A DNA stretch of 51,302 bases, from contig JANYHE010000015.1 in the NCBI GenBank assembly GCA_025359215.1, positions 1-51,302 on the forward strand. The letters are read 5' to 3'. Of the stretch, positions 8,003-15,364 are shown one piece after another; position 1 is the first letter of the stretch, and the number at the start of each line of letters is the position of its first letter. Below the pieces are notes generated by a model, which was not told the origin of the DNA, made no database searches, and saw only the letters and a list, made by a program, of their open reading frames with translations. Position numbers and translations under genes: made by a program. This DNA is from Hyphomicrobiales bacterium. GTDB taxonomy: Bacteria > Pseudomonadota > Alphaproteobacteria > Rhizobiales > Aestuariivirgaceae.

Positions 8003-8854
8003 CTACCCGCGTTTCAAACCATCGTTGGTGTCTTTGGCGCTGGCAATAGCCATCACGAAATCATTGCCAGGCATATGAGGGTAGCCGCGAAAATTTATTC
8101 CGTTTGAAAATTTAGTTGTGCAAGTGGAAAATTGTTTGTCACATCCTGCTTGCAACATAACGGCATCGCCAACATTCACGGTGAATTTCAAGGGGTGCCA
8201 AAGATCAACCCGACCTGATGCGAAATGGCGCCTGATTGTTACGCTGCGCTGACCATTAAATTGCAGCACTCCGCGCGTGAACCAATCATCATTGAAGGCA
8301 CTGAGGCCTGAAACATCAAAACTATTTTCGCGCACAGCCGTGATGATCGCAGGCACATTTGTCACAGTAAAACCACAGCGGGTGTCACCTAACATGGCAT
8401 CGCAGCCATATTGAAACAGGCGGCCTTTTGGCTGGTTCATCAGGTGGGCAAGGCCCCGCACTTCAGCGGTGAAATGGCCTTGGCCATAAGACACTTCACC
8501 CAAATGACCTTTGCGCTGCAAAAAGCGCTGTGACGCATCTTGCCAATTGACCCGCCAGATTTCTACGATGGCATGATCATAGTCGCCTGCATTCAAACGC
8601 GCCTCATCAAGCTGGCCGGATTTTAATGCACCGGAAGCTTCAAGATTATCGACTGATAATCCGGTTGAGGAATGAATTTCTGTGCCTGTAAATCCGGCTT
8701 GGGCTTCAAAACTAGTGCCATCCAAAACCACGGGTTCATCATGATCCGTGAACCCCAGCTTTTCGCCTGAGCGCAGCGTGATGCGCCAGCAATGACACAG
8801 TGTTGTGGTGCCGGATTGCAAGTGGCTTTGGAGAGATGGTGGAATATCCCGCAT
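8003..8854 (-). CDS. GTA gp13-like DUF2163 tail hub protein
   Basis: This 283-residue protein starts MRDIPPSLQSHLQSG and ends with a cysteine-containing domain (GCDKQFSTCTTKFSNGINFRG) typical of DUF2163 and phage BR0599-like tail proteins. RcGTA Rcc01696 is the cognate hub protein, where a cysteine-rich region binds an iron-sulfur cluster. The cysteines here (GCDAMLGDTRCGF, GCDKQFSTC) fit that pattern. The ATG is directly coupled to the stop of the DUF2460 gene (TGATG). Confidence 0.88.
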   Translation of the reverse strand: MRDIPPSLQSHLQSGTTTLCHCWRITLRSGEKLGFTDHDEPVVLDGTSFEAQAGFTGTEIHSSTGLSVDNLEASGALKSGQLDEARLNAGDYDHAIVEIWRVNWQDASQRFLQRKGHLGEVSYGQGHFTAEVRGLAHLMNQPKGRLFQYGCDAMLGDTRCGFTVTNVPAIITAVRENSFDVSGLSAFNDDWFTRGVLQFNGQRSVTIRRHFASGRVDLWHPLKFTVNVGDAVMLQAGCDKQFSTCTTKFSNGINFRGYPHMPGNDFVMAIASAKDTNDGLKRG

Positions 8855-9480
8855 CACCGCACCTCAACCAAAGGAATGTGCGGAATTTCTCCACCTGAAA
8901 AATGTGCAAGATTGATGCTGATGGCGTCCGTGTCAAAACGCACAGGCACATCAAATTCAAAACCTGCTGTTACGATTGCACCGACCACCGGAATTGAACC
9001 CGCATTGAAGGTGATTAAACCTGTTTGCAAATTTGTAGAAAACTGCGTGGAGAGCACGCCGTTGACAGCAATGAGAACTTTACCTGAAACAGGGGCCGTG
9101 ATGGTGCGCTGAAAGTCTCGCGATCCGCTACCATATTTCTTTGTCAGTTGAAACGCAGCCGCAGCACCATCTCCCGTGCCTATGATTTGGTCGGTGGCGG
9201 CGATCGCTGCAGAAGGGGCGCAGGACTTATAATCTGCAAAATCTTTCCAACAAAAGGCATAGAGCTTGCCACGGCGTTCTTCGAAAAACGCGACGACGGC
9301 GTGAATATCGTCTAATGATTTCACGCCGAAGCCTGCATTATAGTGGCGTTTGGAATTGGCCCACCGCGCATTGCGTTCTTCGCGGCCAGAGGCCATTACA
9401 ACAACATCAGTGCGTCGTTCGGGCCCTCCTGAAGAGCCGCGCGAAATGCTCGTAGGAAATCTCACATTGTCAAAAGCCAT
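8854..9480 (-). CDS. GTA gp12-like DUF2460 distal tail protein
   Basis: This 208-residue protein has the full DUF2460 pattern: AFDNVRFPTSISRGSSGG at the start, a motif RRTDVVVMASGREERNARW, then a C-terminal domain ending FDVPVRFDTD. RcGTA Rcc01695 is the distal tail (Dit-like) ring that joins the tube to the hub. The gene begins immediately after the stop codon of the tape-measure-like gene (TAA ATG) and is coupled to the DUF2163 gene. Length is that of the family. Confidence 0.9.
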   Translation of the reverse strand: MAFDNVRFPTSISRGSSGGPERRTDVVVMASGREERNARWANSKRHYNAGFGVKSLDDIHAVVAFFEERRGKLYAFCWKDFADYKSCAPSAAIAATDQIIGTGDGAAAAFQLTKKYGSGSRDFQRTITAPVSGKVLIAVNGVLSTQFSTNLQTGLITFNAGSIPVVGAIVTAGFEFDVPVRFDTDAISINLAHFSGGEIPHIPLVEVR

Positions 9481-10041
9481 TTATAAGTTCCTTTGCCCAC
9501 GGCTGATGGCGCGGTTCATCATGGCGGCGATTTGCGATTGTGATTGTTGGAAGCTTTGCAAATCTGGCGTGGAAATATTCACTGTGACATGAGATGTTCC
9601 ACCACCACCGCGCACGCCCAATTTGCCATCGGCTCCCCGCGCCAAAGGCATTATGGCTTCTGGGCCCGCTTCGCCCATAAGGCCCGTGCCGCCACGCATC
9701 GGAAACAGCACCGGGCTGTTGACAATCCCTCCATCAGCAAACGGCACAATGCGACCATTGCTCATCACGTTGCCGCGCGCATTGGCAAACAAACCACCAA
9801 AGAGATTGCCCACCAAACCGCTCAGCGGTTTCAGCGCTGATGATAAGGCTGTTTGGCTAAGCGACAGCACTAAGCCTTTCATCACATCACTGAGATTGCG
9901 ACCATGAATAATGGCTCCCGCAAATGCACCCACCAGTTTGCTGCCAAAACTATCAGCAAGTTTTGACAGGTCTTGCATTTCAGCACGCAGGTCTTGGGTG
10001 CGAAGCGAGAGCGTGTCGAGAGTAGTGTGTGTGTCGGTCAA
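9481..10041 (-). CDS. GTA gp11-like short tape-measure protein
   Basis: This 186-residue protein matches the short RcGTA Rcc01694 type rather than long siphophage tape measures. An N-terminal helix (SLRTQDLRAEMQDLSKLADSF) is followed by a hydrophobic amphipathic region (GAFAGAIIHGRNLSDVMKG) and a glycine-rich part with FADGGIVNSPVLFP and GEAGPEAIMPL, hallmarks of tail-length proteins. The proposed start is TTG at 10041, with AAGGAAA about nine bases before it. The frame stays open to 10122, but that extension is encoded by the palindromic element and is arginine/proline-rich, so I reject it. The short length predicts a short tail. Confidence 0.75.
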   Translation of the reverse strand: MTDTHTTLDTLSLRTQDLRAEMQDLSKLADSFGSKLVGAFAGAIIHGRNLSDVMKGLVLSLSQTALSSALKPLSGLVGNLFGGLFANARGNVMSNGRIVPFADGGIVNSPVLFPMRGGTGLMGEAGPEAIMPLARGADGKLGVRGGGGTSHVTVNISTPDLQSFQQSQSQIAAMMNRAISRGQRNL

Positions 10042-10068
10042 TTCGGGTTTTTCCTTTCTTGTCCTTAT

Positions 10069-10200
10069 CCTTCTCCGCCTTCGGGGAAGGTGGCCCGCTT
10101 GGGCCGGATGGGGTGATGGCAATGGATTGCAATATCAAATATCGAGATTCCCACCTGTCACGGCTGCGCCGCGCCACCCTCCCCGCTTCGCGGAGAGAGA
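10069..10200. repeat. palindromic intergenic element, copy B (between the small chaperone-like and tape-measure genes)
   Basis: The left hairpin is CCTTCTCCGCCTTCGGGGAAGG and the right end carries CCTCCCCGCTTCGCGGAG. A GGATGGGG block is present, though its inner partner is degenerate compared with copies C and D. The element overlaps the 3' end of the upstream gene, supplying its last codons, and leaves only about 30 bp before the TTG of the next gene. This is the most diverged of the long copies. Confidence 0.75.
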
Positions 10201-10397
10201 TAGGTTTCACAATCCGGAAACCTTTCCATCATCTCATCGAGGTTCTGGCGCAGCGATTTTGCATCTTGGGTTTGGGAGGGGAACCCGAATGCTCCGGCGA
10301 TTTCGCGCGGACTGCTGCGCCAGAATTGATCAGGGCTAAGGCGCAATGTGCCTAAACCCAATTGCATCAATCGCTTCCACGGAAATGTTTCAGTCAT
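10158..10397 (-). CDS. GTA gp10.1-like small tail assembly chaperone
   Basis: This 79-residue protein, MTETFPWKRLMQLGLGTLRLSPDQFW, shows the signature of the small protein encoded between gp10 and gp11 in RcGTA (Rcc01693, phage tail assembly chaperone family). Its ATG overlaps the end of the preceding gene by eight bases. The last roughly 12 residues (SPRSGEGGAAQP) are encoded within palindromic element copy B, so the native C-terminus seems to have been replaced or extended by the insertion. The family core appears complete before that point. Confidence 0.75.
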   Translation of the reverse strand: MTETFPWKRLMQLGLGTLRLSPDQFWRSSPREIAGAFGFPSQTQDAKSLRQNLDEMMERFPDCETYLSPRSGEGGAAQP

Positions 10398-10701
10398 TTG
10401 TGAAGGTAGCTTTGAGCAAATCGGCGACGATGCGCAGATAGCCGGGGGCCCCGCCTGCCACTGAAAGCTTTGCGACTTCTTCATCCGTGTACGGAAGACC
10501 TGCACCCCTCAGGCCCGCACCAATCACGCGAATGGCGTCACTGGCTTTGATGCGACCCTTCTCAAATCGCTCGGCAATAGCGATCAGATCTTCGCCGCCA
10601 TAAGCATGTTCGATTTCTGCAAGCGCACCCAGCGTGAGGCACAGTGTGTGGCTTTGCCCACCCAGTTCCGCTTCTATTTCACCACGATGTCGATTGGCCA
10701 T
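10390..10701 (-). CDS. GTA gp10-like tail assembly chaperone
   Basis: This 103-residue protein starts MANRHRGEIEAELGGQSHTLCLTLGA at its N-terminus and contains ALAEIEHAYGGEDLIAIAERF. This is the GTA_gp10 family, which shares the fold of phage tail chaperones acting on the tape measure. The ATG at 10701 has GAGG six bases upstream, which favours it over the TTG at 10713. It follows the major tail protein by eight bases and overlaps the next chaperone-like gene. Confidence 0.82.
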   Translation of the reverse strand: MANRHRGEIEAELGGQSHTLCLTLGALAEIEHAYGGEDLIAIAERFEKGRIKASDAIRVIGAGLRGAGLPYTDEEVAKLSVAGGAPGYLRIVADLLKATFTND

Positions 10702-10709
10702 GATGCACC

Positions 10710-11123
10710 TCAAATTGATGTGAATGTGAGTGCGCCTGCGGATGCGAGCGCAATATCGAATGTCACTTCCTGATCATGGCGTGCCCCAAAATCTAACGAG
10801 GTGATTTGGAAAGGACCCTGCACAATTCCAAAAGCGGGAATGATGATTTGCCAACTCACAATTGTGCCGTTGAAAAAATAAGATTGGATCGACACATCGG
10901 AACTGGCATCTTTGAAAATGCCCTGCCCCCGGATGGTGGCCGATTTTAAACCGGCCCCTGCTAAAAGCTCGCGCCATGCGCCGGTTGAGTCTTGGCTGCT
11001 GGCGTCCACGGTTTCGGCATTGAATGTAAGAGTGTTGCTGCGCAAGCCTGCAACAGTGATGAATGCGCCTGCGCCCGTTGAATCGATTTTCAACAGCAGG
11101 TCGCGGCCTTTTTGGGCGGTCAT
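10710..11123 (-). CDS. GTA gp9-like major tail tube protein
   Basis: This 137-residue protein of the TP901-1-type major tail protein family has MTAQKGRDLLLKID at the start, then TFNAETVDASSQDSTGAWREL and FKDASSDVSIQSYFFNG. Monomers would polymerise into the tail tube (RcGTA Rcc01691). AGGAG precedes the ATG. It is separated from the upstream terminator-like gene by 15 bp. Length and motif order fit the family, with no sign of decay. Confidence 0.9.
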   Translation of the reverse strand: MTAQKGRDLLLKIDSTGAGAFITVAGLRSNTLTFNAETVDASSQDSTGAWRELLAGAGLKSATIRGQGIFKDASSDVSIQSYFFNGTIVSWQIIIPAFGIVQGPFQITSLDFGARHDQEVTFDIALASAGALTFTSI

Positions 11124-11138
11124 TATTTTAGACTCCTA

Positions 11139-11546
11139 TCAGAGTGGTTCGGTGGCAGCACGAAAGCGCAAGACGCCACCAAAATTTTCGGTGGGCCTTG
11201 TGCGGGTGACATTGGTGAAGATCACCCGGAGATTGATCAGCTTGTGGTCAACCAAAGTGAGCGTGGCATTATCGAGGGTTAGTTCCACCTCATTGGCGAT
11301 GGCTTGGACCGCAGCCCTGCTTCTTGAATTGGTGACGATTTCAAGCCCCACAAAATGCTCGTGGGCTTTTTGATCGGCCACACTCCAATCGCGGGTTTCA
11401 ATTCCGGTGAACTGCACGAAGGGGGGATTTGCACCCCGCGGCACTTCATCAAAAATGTGCGAACCACCCAGAATTGAAGTGAGCGGAGTGCGAGCCATGA
11501 GTGCAGCCCGCATGGCCTGTTGAAGGCTGACCGCGGGATTGATCAT
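11139..11546 (-). CDS. GTA gp8-like tail terminator (DUF3168)
   Basis: This 135-residue protein has the DUF3168 pattern (MINPAVSLQQAMRAAL, then FDEVPRGANPPFVQFTGIETRDW). RcGTA Rcc01690 is the tail terminator that caps the tube. The ATG overlaps the stop of the gp6-like connector by ATGA, so no gene separates gp6 from gp8, whereas RcGTA has gp7 between them. Length is normal for the family. Confidence 0.88.
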   Translation of the reverse strand: MINPAVSLQQAMRAALMARTPLTSILGGSHIFDEVPRGANPPFVQFTGIETRDWSVADQKAHEHFVGLEIVTNSRSRAAVQAIANEVELTLDNATLTLVDHKLINLRVIFTNVTRTRPTENFGGVLRFRAATEPL

Positions 11547-12112
11547 AGCAGCCTCACATTTTTATAAGCTGACAGCAGTTCAAGCGCGGCCACCGGAATG
11601 ACTGAGTCTGGCGTGTCGCCTCGGTTGGCATACCAATCAGCGATGATGATCAGCAGTGCCTGCTTGATTTCGAGAGGCACACTGGCCGCGCTTATGCCAA
11701 AGCCCGTTGTGATTTTCAGTTCAAGGCCATTGGTGCCTCGCCCTGGTGGAGCAAAGACACGGCCCCGGCGCAGCGCCACGCGCGCTGGAAACGAGGCTTT
11801 GTCGATATAATAATGTGCGGGATCAATGGTGGCCGCCACATCATCATCGCCATAGACTTTCAAATCGACAACAGACAATAGAGGTGAAAGTGGAATGGCA
11901 AACACGCCATCCACAGGCCATTGATCGGCATAAAGCGACCAGCTCTGTTGCAGCAGACTCAAATCATATTGAATTTCGACGATGCGGCGAGCTGCGATGA
12001 TCAGTGTACTGATATATGTGTCATCATCGGTGTGGCTGATGCGCAAGTGCGCCTTGGCTTCGGCCAAGCTTATGGGTTCCACTGTTGGTGGAGTGGTGAG
12101 CAGTATGGACAT
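11543..12112 (-). CDS. GTA gp6-like head-tail connector
   Basis: This 189-residue protein has the phage gp6-like connector pattern: PPTVEPISLAEAKAHLRISH, followed by DDDTYISTLIIAARRIVE and, near the end, IADWYANRGDT. RcGTA Rcc01688 is the adaptor ring beneath the portal. AAGGAACC precedes the ATG. It follows the major capsid gene after a gap filled by palindromic element copy C. It ends in an ATGA overlap with the gp8-like gene. Confidence 0.9.
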   Translation of the reverse strand: MSILLTTPPTVEPISLAEAKAHLRISHTDDDTYISTLIIAARRIVEIQYDLSLLQQSWSLYADQWPVDGVFAIPLSPLLSVVDLKVYGDDDVAATIDPAHYYIDKASFPARVALRRGRVFAPPGRGTNGLELKITTGFGISAASVPLEIKQALLIIIADWYANRGDTPDSVIPVAALELLSAYKNVRLL

Positions 12113-12134
12113 AAGGGTTCCTTGATTTTCTTAT

Positions 12135-12259
12135 CCCTCCTCACGAAGTGGGGAGGGTGGATCGCGGAGCGAGACGGGTGGGGAGCGCAGTGTTAAATAT
12201 CTTGGCACACCGCCACCCCTTCCGCCCCTTTGGGGCACCTTCCCCCTTTCGGGGGAAGG
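12135..12259. repeat. palindromic intergenic element, copy C (between capsid and connector genes)
   Basis: The left hairpin is CCCTCCTCACGAAGTGGGGAGGG and the right hairpin is CCTTCCCCC-TTTC-GGGGGAAGG. Inner blocks are GACGGGTGGGG and CCACCCCTTCCGCCCC. It occupies nearly the whole gap downstream of the highly expressed capsid gene, so in RNA it could act as a 3' stabiliser or attenuator; that is inference. Copies D and E are its closest relatives. Confidence 0.88.
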
Positions 12260-12274
12260 AAAAGAAGGAAAGTT

Positions 12275-13477
12275 TTACGACACGCCAAACTTCATCAGCT
12301 TAACGGCATCAAAGTCTTGCATTCCGCCGCCCACCCGCTTGGTGGTGTAGAACAGCACATAAGGTTTGGTGGAATAGGGATCGCGCAAGATGCGAATGCC
12401 CACGCGATCAACAATCAGATAGCCGCGCTTGAAATCGCCAAAGCCCATGGAGAATGTATCGGTGGCGATGTCTGGCATATATTCGCTTTCTACAACGGGG
12501 AAATTCAGCAACATGGCATTGCCATCAGTTGTGGCTGCTGGTTGCCAAAGGTAATTGCCTTGGGCATCCTTAAATTTCCGCACCTGCGCTTGCGTGGCAC
12601 GGCTCAGCAGGAAGCGTGCATTTTGGCGATAGCCTGCTTTCAAAGCATAGATGAGATCGACGATTTTATCTGTGGGGTTTACTGCTGGAAATGCTGCGGC
12701 CACACCTGTGGCAATATATCCAGTGTTGCCCCAAGTCCAAGCCGATTGCGCAACTTTGGTGTAGGCCAACATGCCCTTGGGCCTTGTGATGCCATCACCA
12801 TTCAGAAATGCATCGGTTTCTTGCTCGGCAAAAACAGTTTCCACTTCACGCGCCACCCATTCATCAATGTTGACGATGCTATCATCAAGCAAGGCTTGCG
12901 TGGCGGCGGGCATGGCATAAAGTTCAAGCGTTGGATATTGCAGTGAGGCCAATGTGGCGCTGTTGGTTTGCGGGCGAGCCCCCGTTTCAGCAGCCCAACC
13001 TGTAGTGATGCCGTTGGTGTTAAAGGGCTTGTTATAAACCGATGCTGAAATTTGGCGCACATCGCAAATCTGGCGCATGGGCGAGGCTTTGGACAGCAAG
13101 CGCCCGATGGCCGCTTCCACTTCAGGTGGCACCAAATAGCCACCATCAGGACCATAGCCGACCGACATGGCCTTGGCTTCCAAGCTGGCCAGACCGTGAG
13201 TTTCGCCCTTGCGAATATAAGTGTCGAAAGCTTTCTTGTGTTCAGTGGGTTCGGCTTTTGCATCGGTGCCCATCAGCGGGCGGCGCGATTTCAAAATCAT
13301 TTCGTCGAGCGCTTTGTTAATGCGGTCCACTTTTTCAGTGGTGATCACATCGGCACTCATGCGCTTTTCTATTTGATCAAGGCGATCATCATTGGCATCT
13401 TTGAACTGTTCAAAGGCGCTCAGCACATCATCATAAGAATTAGTGGCAGTGGCCACTTTGGTTTCGAGGTTATCCAT
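12275..13477 (-). CDS. HK97-type major capsid protein
   Basis: This 400-residue protein has the organisation of RcGTA gp5 (Rcc01687). An N-terminal coiled-coil scaffold (about 1-105, AFEQFKDANDDRLDQIEKR) is removed by the protease. A mature shell domain begins near GYGPDGGYLVPPEVE, contains SPMRQICDVRQIS, and ends in a beta-rich domain (GFGDFKRGYLIVDR). The start at 13477 is supported by AAGGAACC upstream and lies inside the last codons of the protease gene. A 17-residue longer frame exists but is hydrophobic and lacks a ribosome site. Confidence 0.93.
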   Translation of the reverse strand: MDNLETKVATATNSYDDVLSAFEQFKDANDDRLDQIEKRMSADVITTEKVDRINKALDEMILKSRRPLMGTDAKAEPTEHKKAFDTYIRKGETHGLASLEAKAMSVGYGPDGGYLVPPEVEAAIGRLLSKASPMRQICDVRQISASVYNKPFNTNGITTGWAAETGARPQTNSATLASLQYPTLELYAMPAATQALLDDSIVNIDEWVAREVETVFAEQETDAFLNGDGITRPKGMLAYTKVAQSAWTWGNTGYIATGVAAAFPAVNPTDKIVDLIYALKAGYRQNARFLLSRATQAQVRKFKDAQGNYLWQPAATTDGNAMLLNFPVVESEYMPDIATDTFSMGFGDFKRGYLIVDRVGIRILRDPYSTKPYVLFYTTKRVGGGMQDFDAVKLMKFGVS

Positions 13478-14003
13478 TGAGGGTTCCTTGGTTGAGGTTA
13501 ATATTAAAATGATTTTCAGCCAGCGCACGGGCCCGTGATTTTACAGCGCTCACCCGCGCACCCTCCAGCATGGGGAAGGTGACGAGTGAAATTTCCCACA
13601 GGTCGATGGTGAGCAACTTCCTGGTTTTGCTGGCGCGATCTTGTTTGGCGGCCACGGTTTTAAAACCGATGGAAAGACCATCGAGCCCACCATTTTCCAA
13701 AAGCGAAAACAGTTCACGGCCACGCTGCACATTTTTATCAAGCCGGCCTTGCACAAAAAGCCCGCGCTCATCTTCATGAATGTCCAGCCACGTGCCCACA
13801 GGCTCAGCGGGATCATGCTGAAACAACATGCGGATGTTTTCTGCCCCGCGCTTTTTTATCGAAGCCGCAAAGGCACCGGGCAAAACTATGTCACCTGTGG
13901 CATCACGTTTATTAAACAGGCTGGCATAGCCGGTGAACAGACCGGTGCCGGGGAAAGCCTGCAAAGGCTGGCCCAGCCCGCGCCGAGAAAGACGAAGGGT
14001 CAT
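13470..14003 (-). CDS. HK97 prohead protease
   Basis: This 177-residue serine protease of family U35/S78 has LFTGYASLFNKRDATGDIV at the N-terminus, the catalytic histidine in MLFQHDPAEP, the nucleophile in GLDGLSIGFKT, and DLWEISLVTFPM. It would trim the capsid scaffold during head maturation. The ATG is preceded by AAGGAAA. Its 3' end overlaps the capsid start by eight bases. The 5' gap to the portal gene is filled by palindromic element copy D. Confidence 0.92.
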   Translation of the reverse strand: MTLRLSRRGLGQPLQAFPGTGLFTGYASLFNKRDATGDIVLPGAFAASIKKRGAENIRMLFQHDPAEPVGTWLDIHEDERGLFVQGRLDKNVQRGRELFSLLENGGLDGLSIGFKTVAAKQDRASKTRKLLTIDLWEISLVTFPMLEGARVSAVKSRARALAENHFNINLNQGTLNG

Positions 14004-14025
14004 GTAAAAATTTCCTTTTTTTTAT

Positions 14026-14160
14026 CCTTCCCTGCGGAGCGGGGAAGGTGGATCGCGTTCTATCTTGCGCGAGACGGATGGGGGGCGATGTGCCCAATTA
14101 TCGAGGCGGTCGCCACCCCATCCGGCCCAAGTGGGCCACCTTCCCCCTTTCGGGAGAAGG
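14026..14160. repeat. palindromic intergenic element, copy D (between portal and protease genes)
   Basis: This is the clearest copy. It has a left hairpin CCTTCCCTGCGGAGCGGGGAAGG, an inner pair GGATGGGG and CCCCATCC flanking a 35-base centre, and a right hairpin CCTTCCCCCTTTCGGGAGAAGG. The unit fills almost all of the gap between the portal stop (14172) and the protease start (14003). The block GTGGATCGCG after the left hairpin is shared with copy C. Confidence 0.9.
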
Positions 14161-14171
14161 AGAAAGGTGAA

Positions 14172-15302
14172 TTATTGGCCATAGCCAACGGCAGTTCGCT
14201 TTTCTTCCTCGGTCAAAAAGCTTGCATCATTCACCCGTTTCCACAGCGCATCACGATCAGGAGCCAGTGCTTCCACCTGATCGAGATCAAAACTCAAGCG
14301 CAGGTCTTTGCCAAATTGTGGGGCCAAGAAATTAGTGAGCGCTTCCGTGATGCGGCCCACATGGGGCACTACTGTTTGTCGCCAGAAGCTGCGATTGGCT
14401 TCCGCATAATTTGAAAATGTATTGTCACCAGGAATGCCGAGAAGCATGGGCGGCACACCAAAGGCCAAGGCAATTTCGCGGGCTGAAGCATTTTTTGTTT
14501 CAGTGAATTCCATGTCCTTTGGGCTATAGCCCATTTCTTTCCAATCAAGCCCACCTTCCAGCACCATGGGGCGGCCAGCATTAGCTGCACCTTGGTAAGT
14601 CGATTCCAATTCTGATTTGATGCGATCAAATTGCTCATTGGTGAGCTTGCCTTCGGAGGCGGCAAAGACCAGGGCACCAGAGGGCCGCGCCGCATTATCG
14701 AGCATGGCTTTGTTCCACGCGCTGGCCGAATTATGCGTGTCGATGCTGCGTGATGCCGCCTCTAAAGGAGACTGGCCGTAGTAATCATCAAGCGGGTTAA
14801 ACAAACGTATATGAAGCACAGTTTCAGCAGGCAAGCGCACCGATGATCCGTATACAGAGTATTGATAATATTCAGGCCAACCATTTGCACCAGGAATGAC
14901 CTGCACGCGGTCTGGCCGCAGCGACACCAGCTCACGTGGGGTGCCATCCAAACTTGACACTTCAATGTAGGAATTGCCCGCAACCATCAGTACTGAAACG
15001 ATACTTTCAATGAGGTCACGGCCCGATTGCAACGGGTTCGGGCGCTTTAAAATGTCCAGCAGCGGATGCGTTATCAGTTCGGAATTGGCATCATATAGAA
15101 TCAATGGGATAGAACTAGCGGCCTCTGCAATCATGCGCACACATCGATAAGCAATGGCATTGCTGGCATAAGCCTGGCGGGCCAAAGCTGTGTAATTTTG
15201 CGGCGTCCATTGGGGCTGTCCCAACCCATGCAGCGAGACCACCGGCTGAATGCGAAATTGTTTTTGATCACTTGAAAAAAGTGATTGAATTTTTTTGAAC
15301 AT
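14172..15302 (-). CDS. HK97-family portal protein
   Basis: This 376-residue protein has the HK97 portal pattern: YASNAIAYRCVRMIAEAASS, LLDILKRPNPLQSGRDLIES, then FNPLDDYYGQSPLEAA and EIALAFGVPPMLLGI with DNTFSNYAEANRSFW. Twelve copies would form the DNA-entry ring of the head (RcGTA Rcc01684). AAAGGAACC lies just ahead of the ATG. A half copy of the palindromic element sits between it and the large terminase gene. Confidence 0.93.
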   Translation of the reverse strand: MFKKIQSLFSSDQKQFRIQPVVSLHGLGQPQWTPQNYTALARQAYASNAIAYRCVRMIAEAASSIPLILYDANSELITHPLLDILKRPNPLQSGRDLIESIVSVLMVAGNSYIEVSSLDGTPRELVSLRPDRVQVIPGANGWPEYYQYSVYGSSVRLPAETVLHIRLFNPLDDYYGQSPLEAASRSIDTHNSASAWNKAMLDNAARPSGALVFAASEGKLTNEQFDRIKSELESTYQGAANAGRPMVLEGGLDWKEMGYSPKDMEFTETKNASAREIALAFGVPPMLLGIPGDNTFSNYAEANRSFWRQTVVPHVGRITEALTNFLAPQFGKDLRLSFDLDQVEALAPDRDALWKRVNDASFLTEEEKRTAVGYGQ

Positions 15303-15324
15303 GGTTGGTTCCTTTTTATCTTAT

Positions 15325-15347
15325 CCCTCCTCGCGGAGTGGGGAAGG
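15325..15347. repeat. half copy of the palindromic element, copy E
   Basis: A single hairpin, CCCTCCTCGCGG followed by AGTGGGGAAGG, preceded by TTAT, lies between the large terminase stop and the portal ribosome site. It is nearly identical to the left end of copy C and has no right half, so it is either a solo end or a deletion product. Confidence 0.7.
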
Positions 15348-15364
15348 AGAAGAGATGGCAAACT

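Noticed and set aside
12230-12946. 238-residue plus-strand open frame
   Set aside because: Antisense to the major capsid gene and element C; no recognisable protein features.
13641-14414. 257-residue plus-strand open frame
   Set aside because: Runs antisense through the protease gene, palindromic element D and the portal gene; the coding strand has clear phage families.
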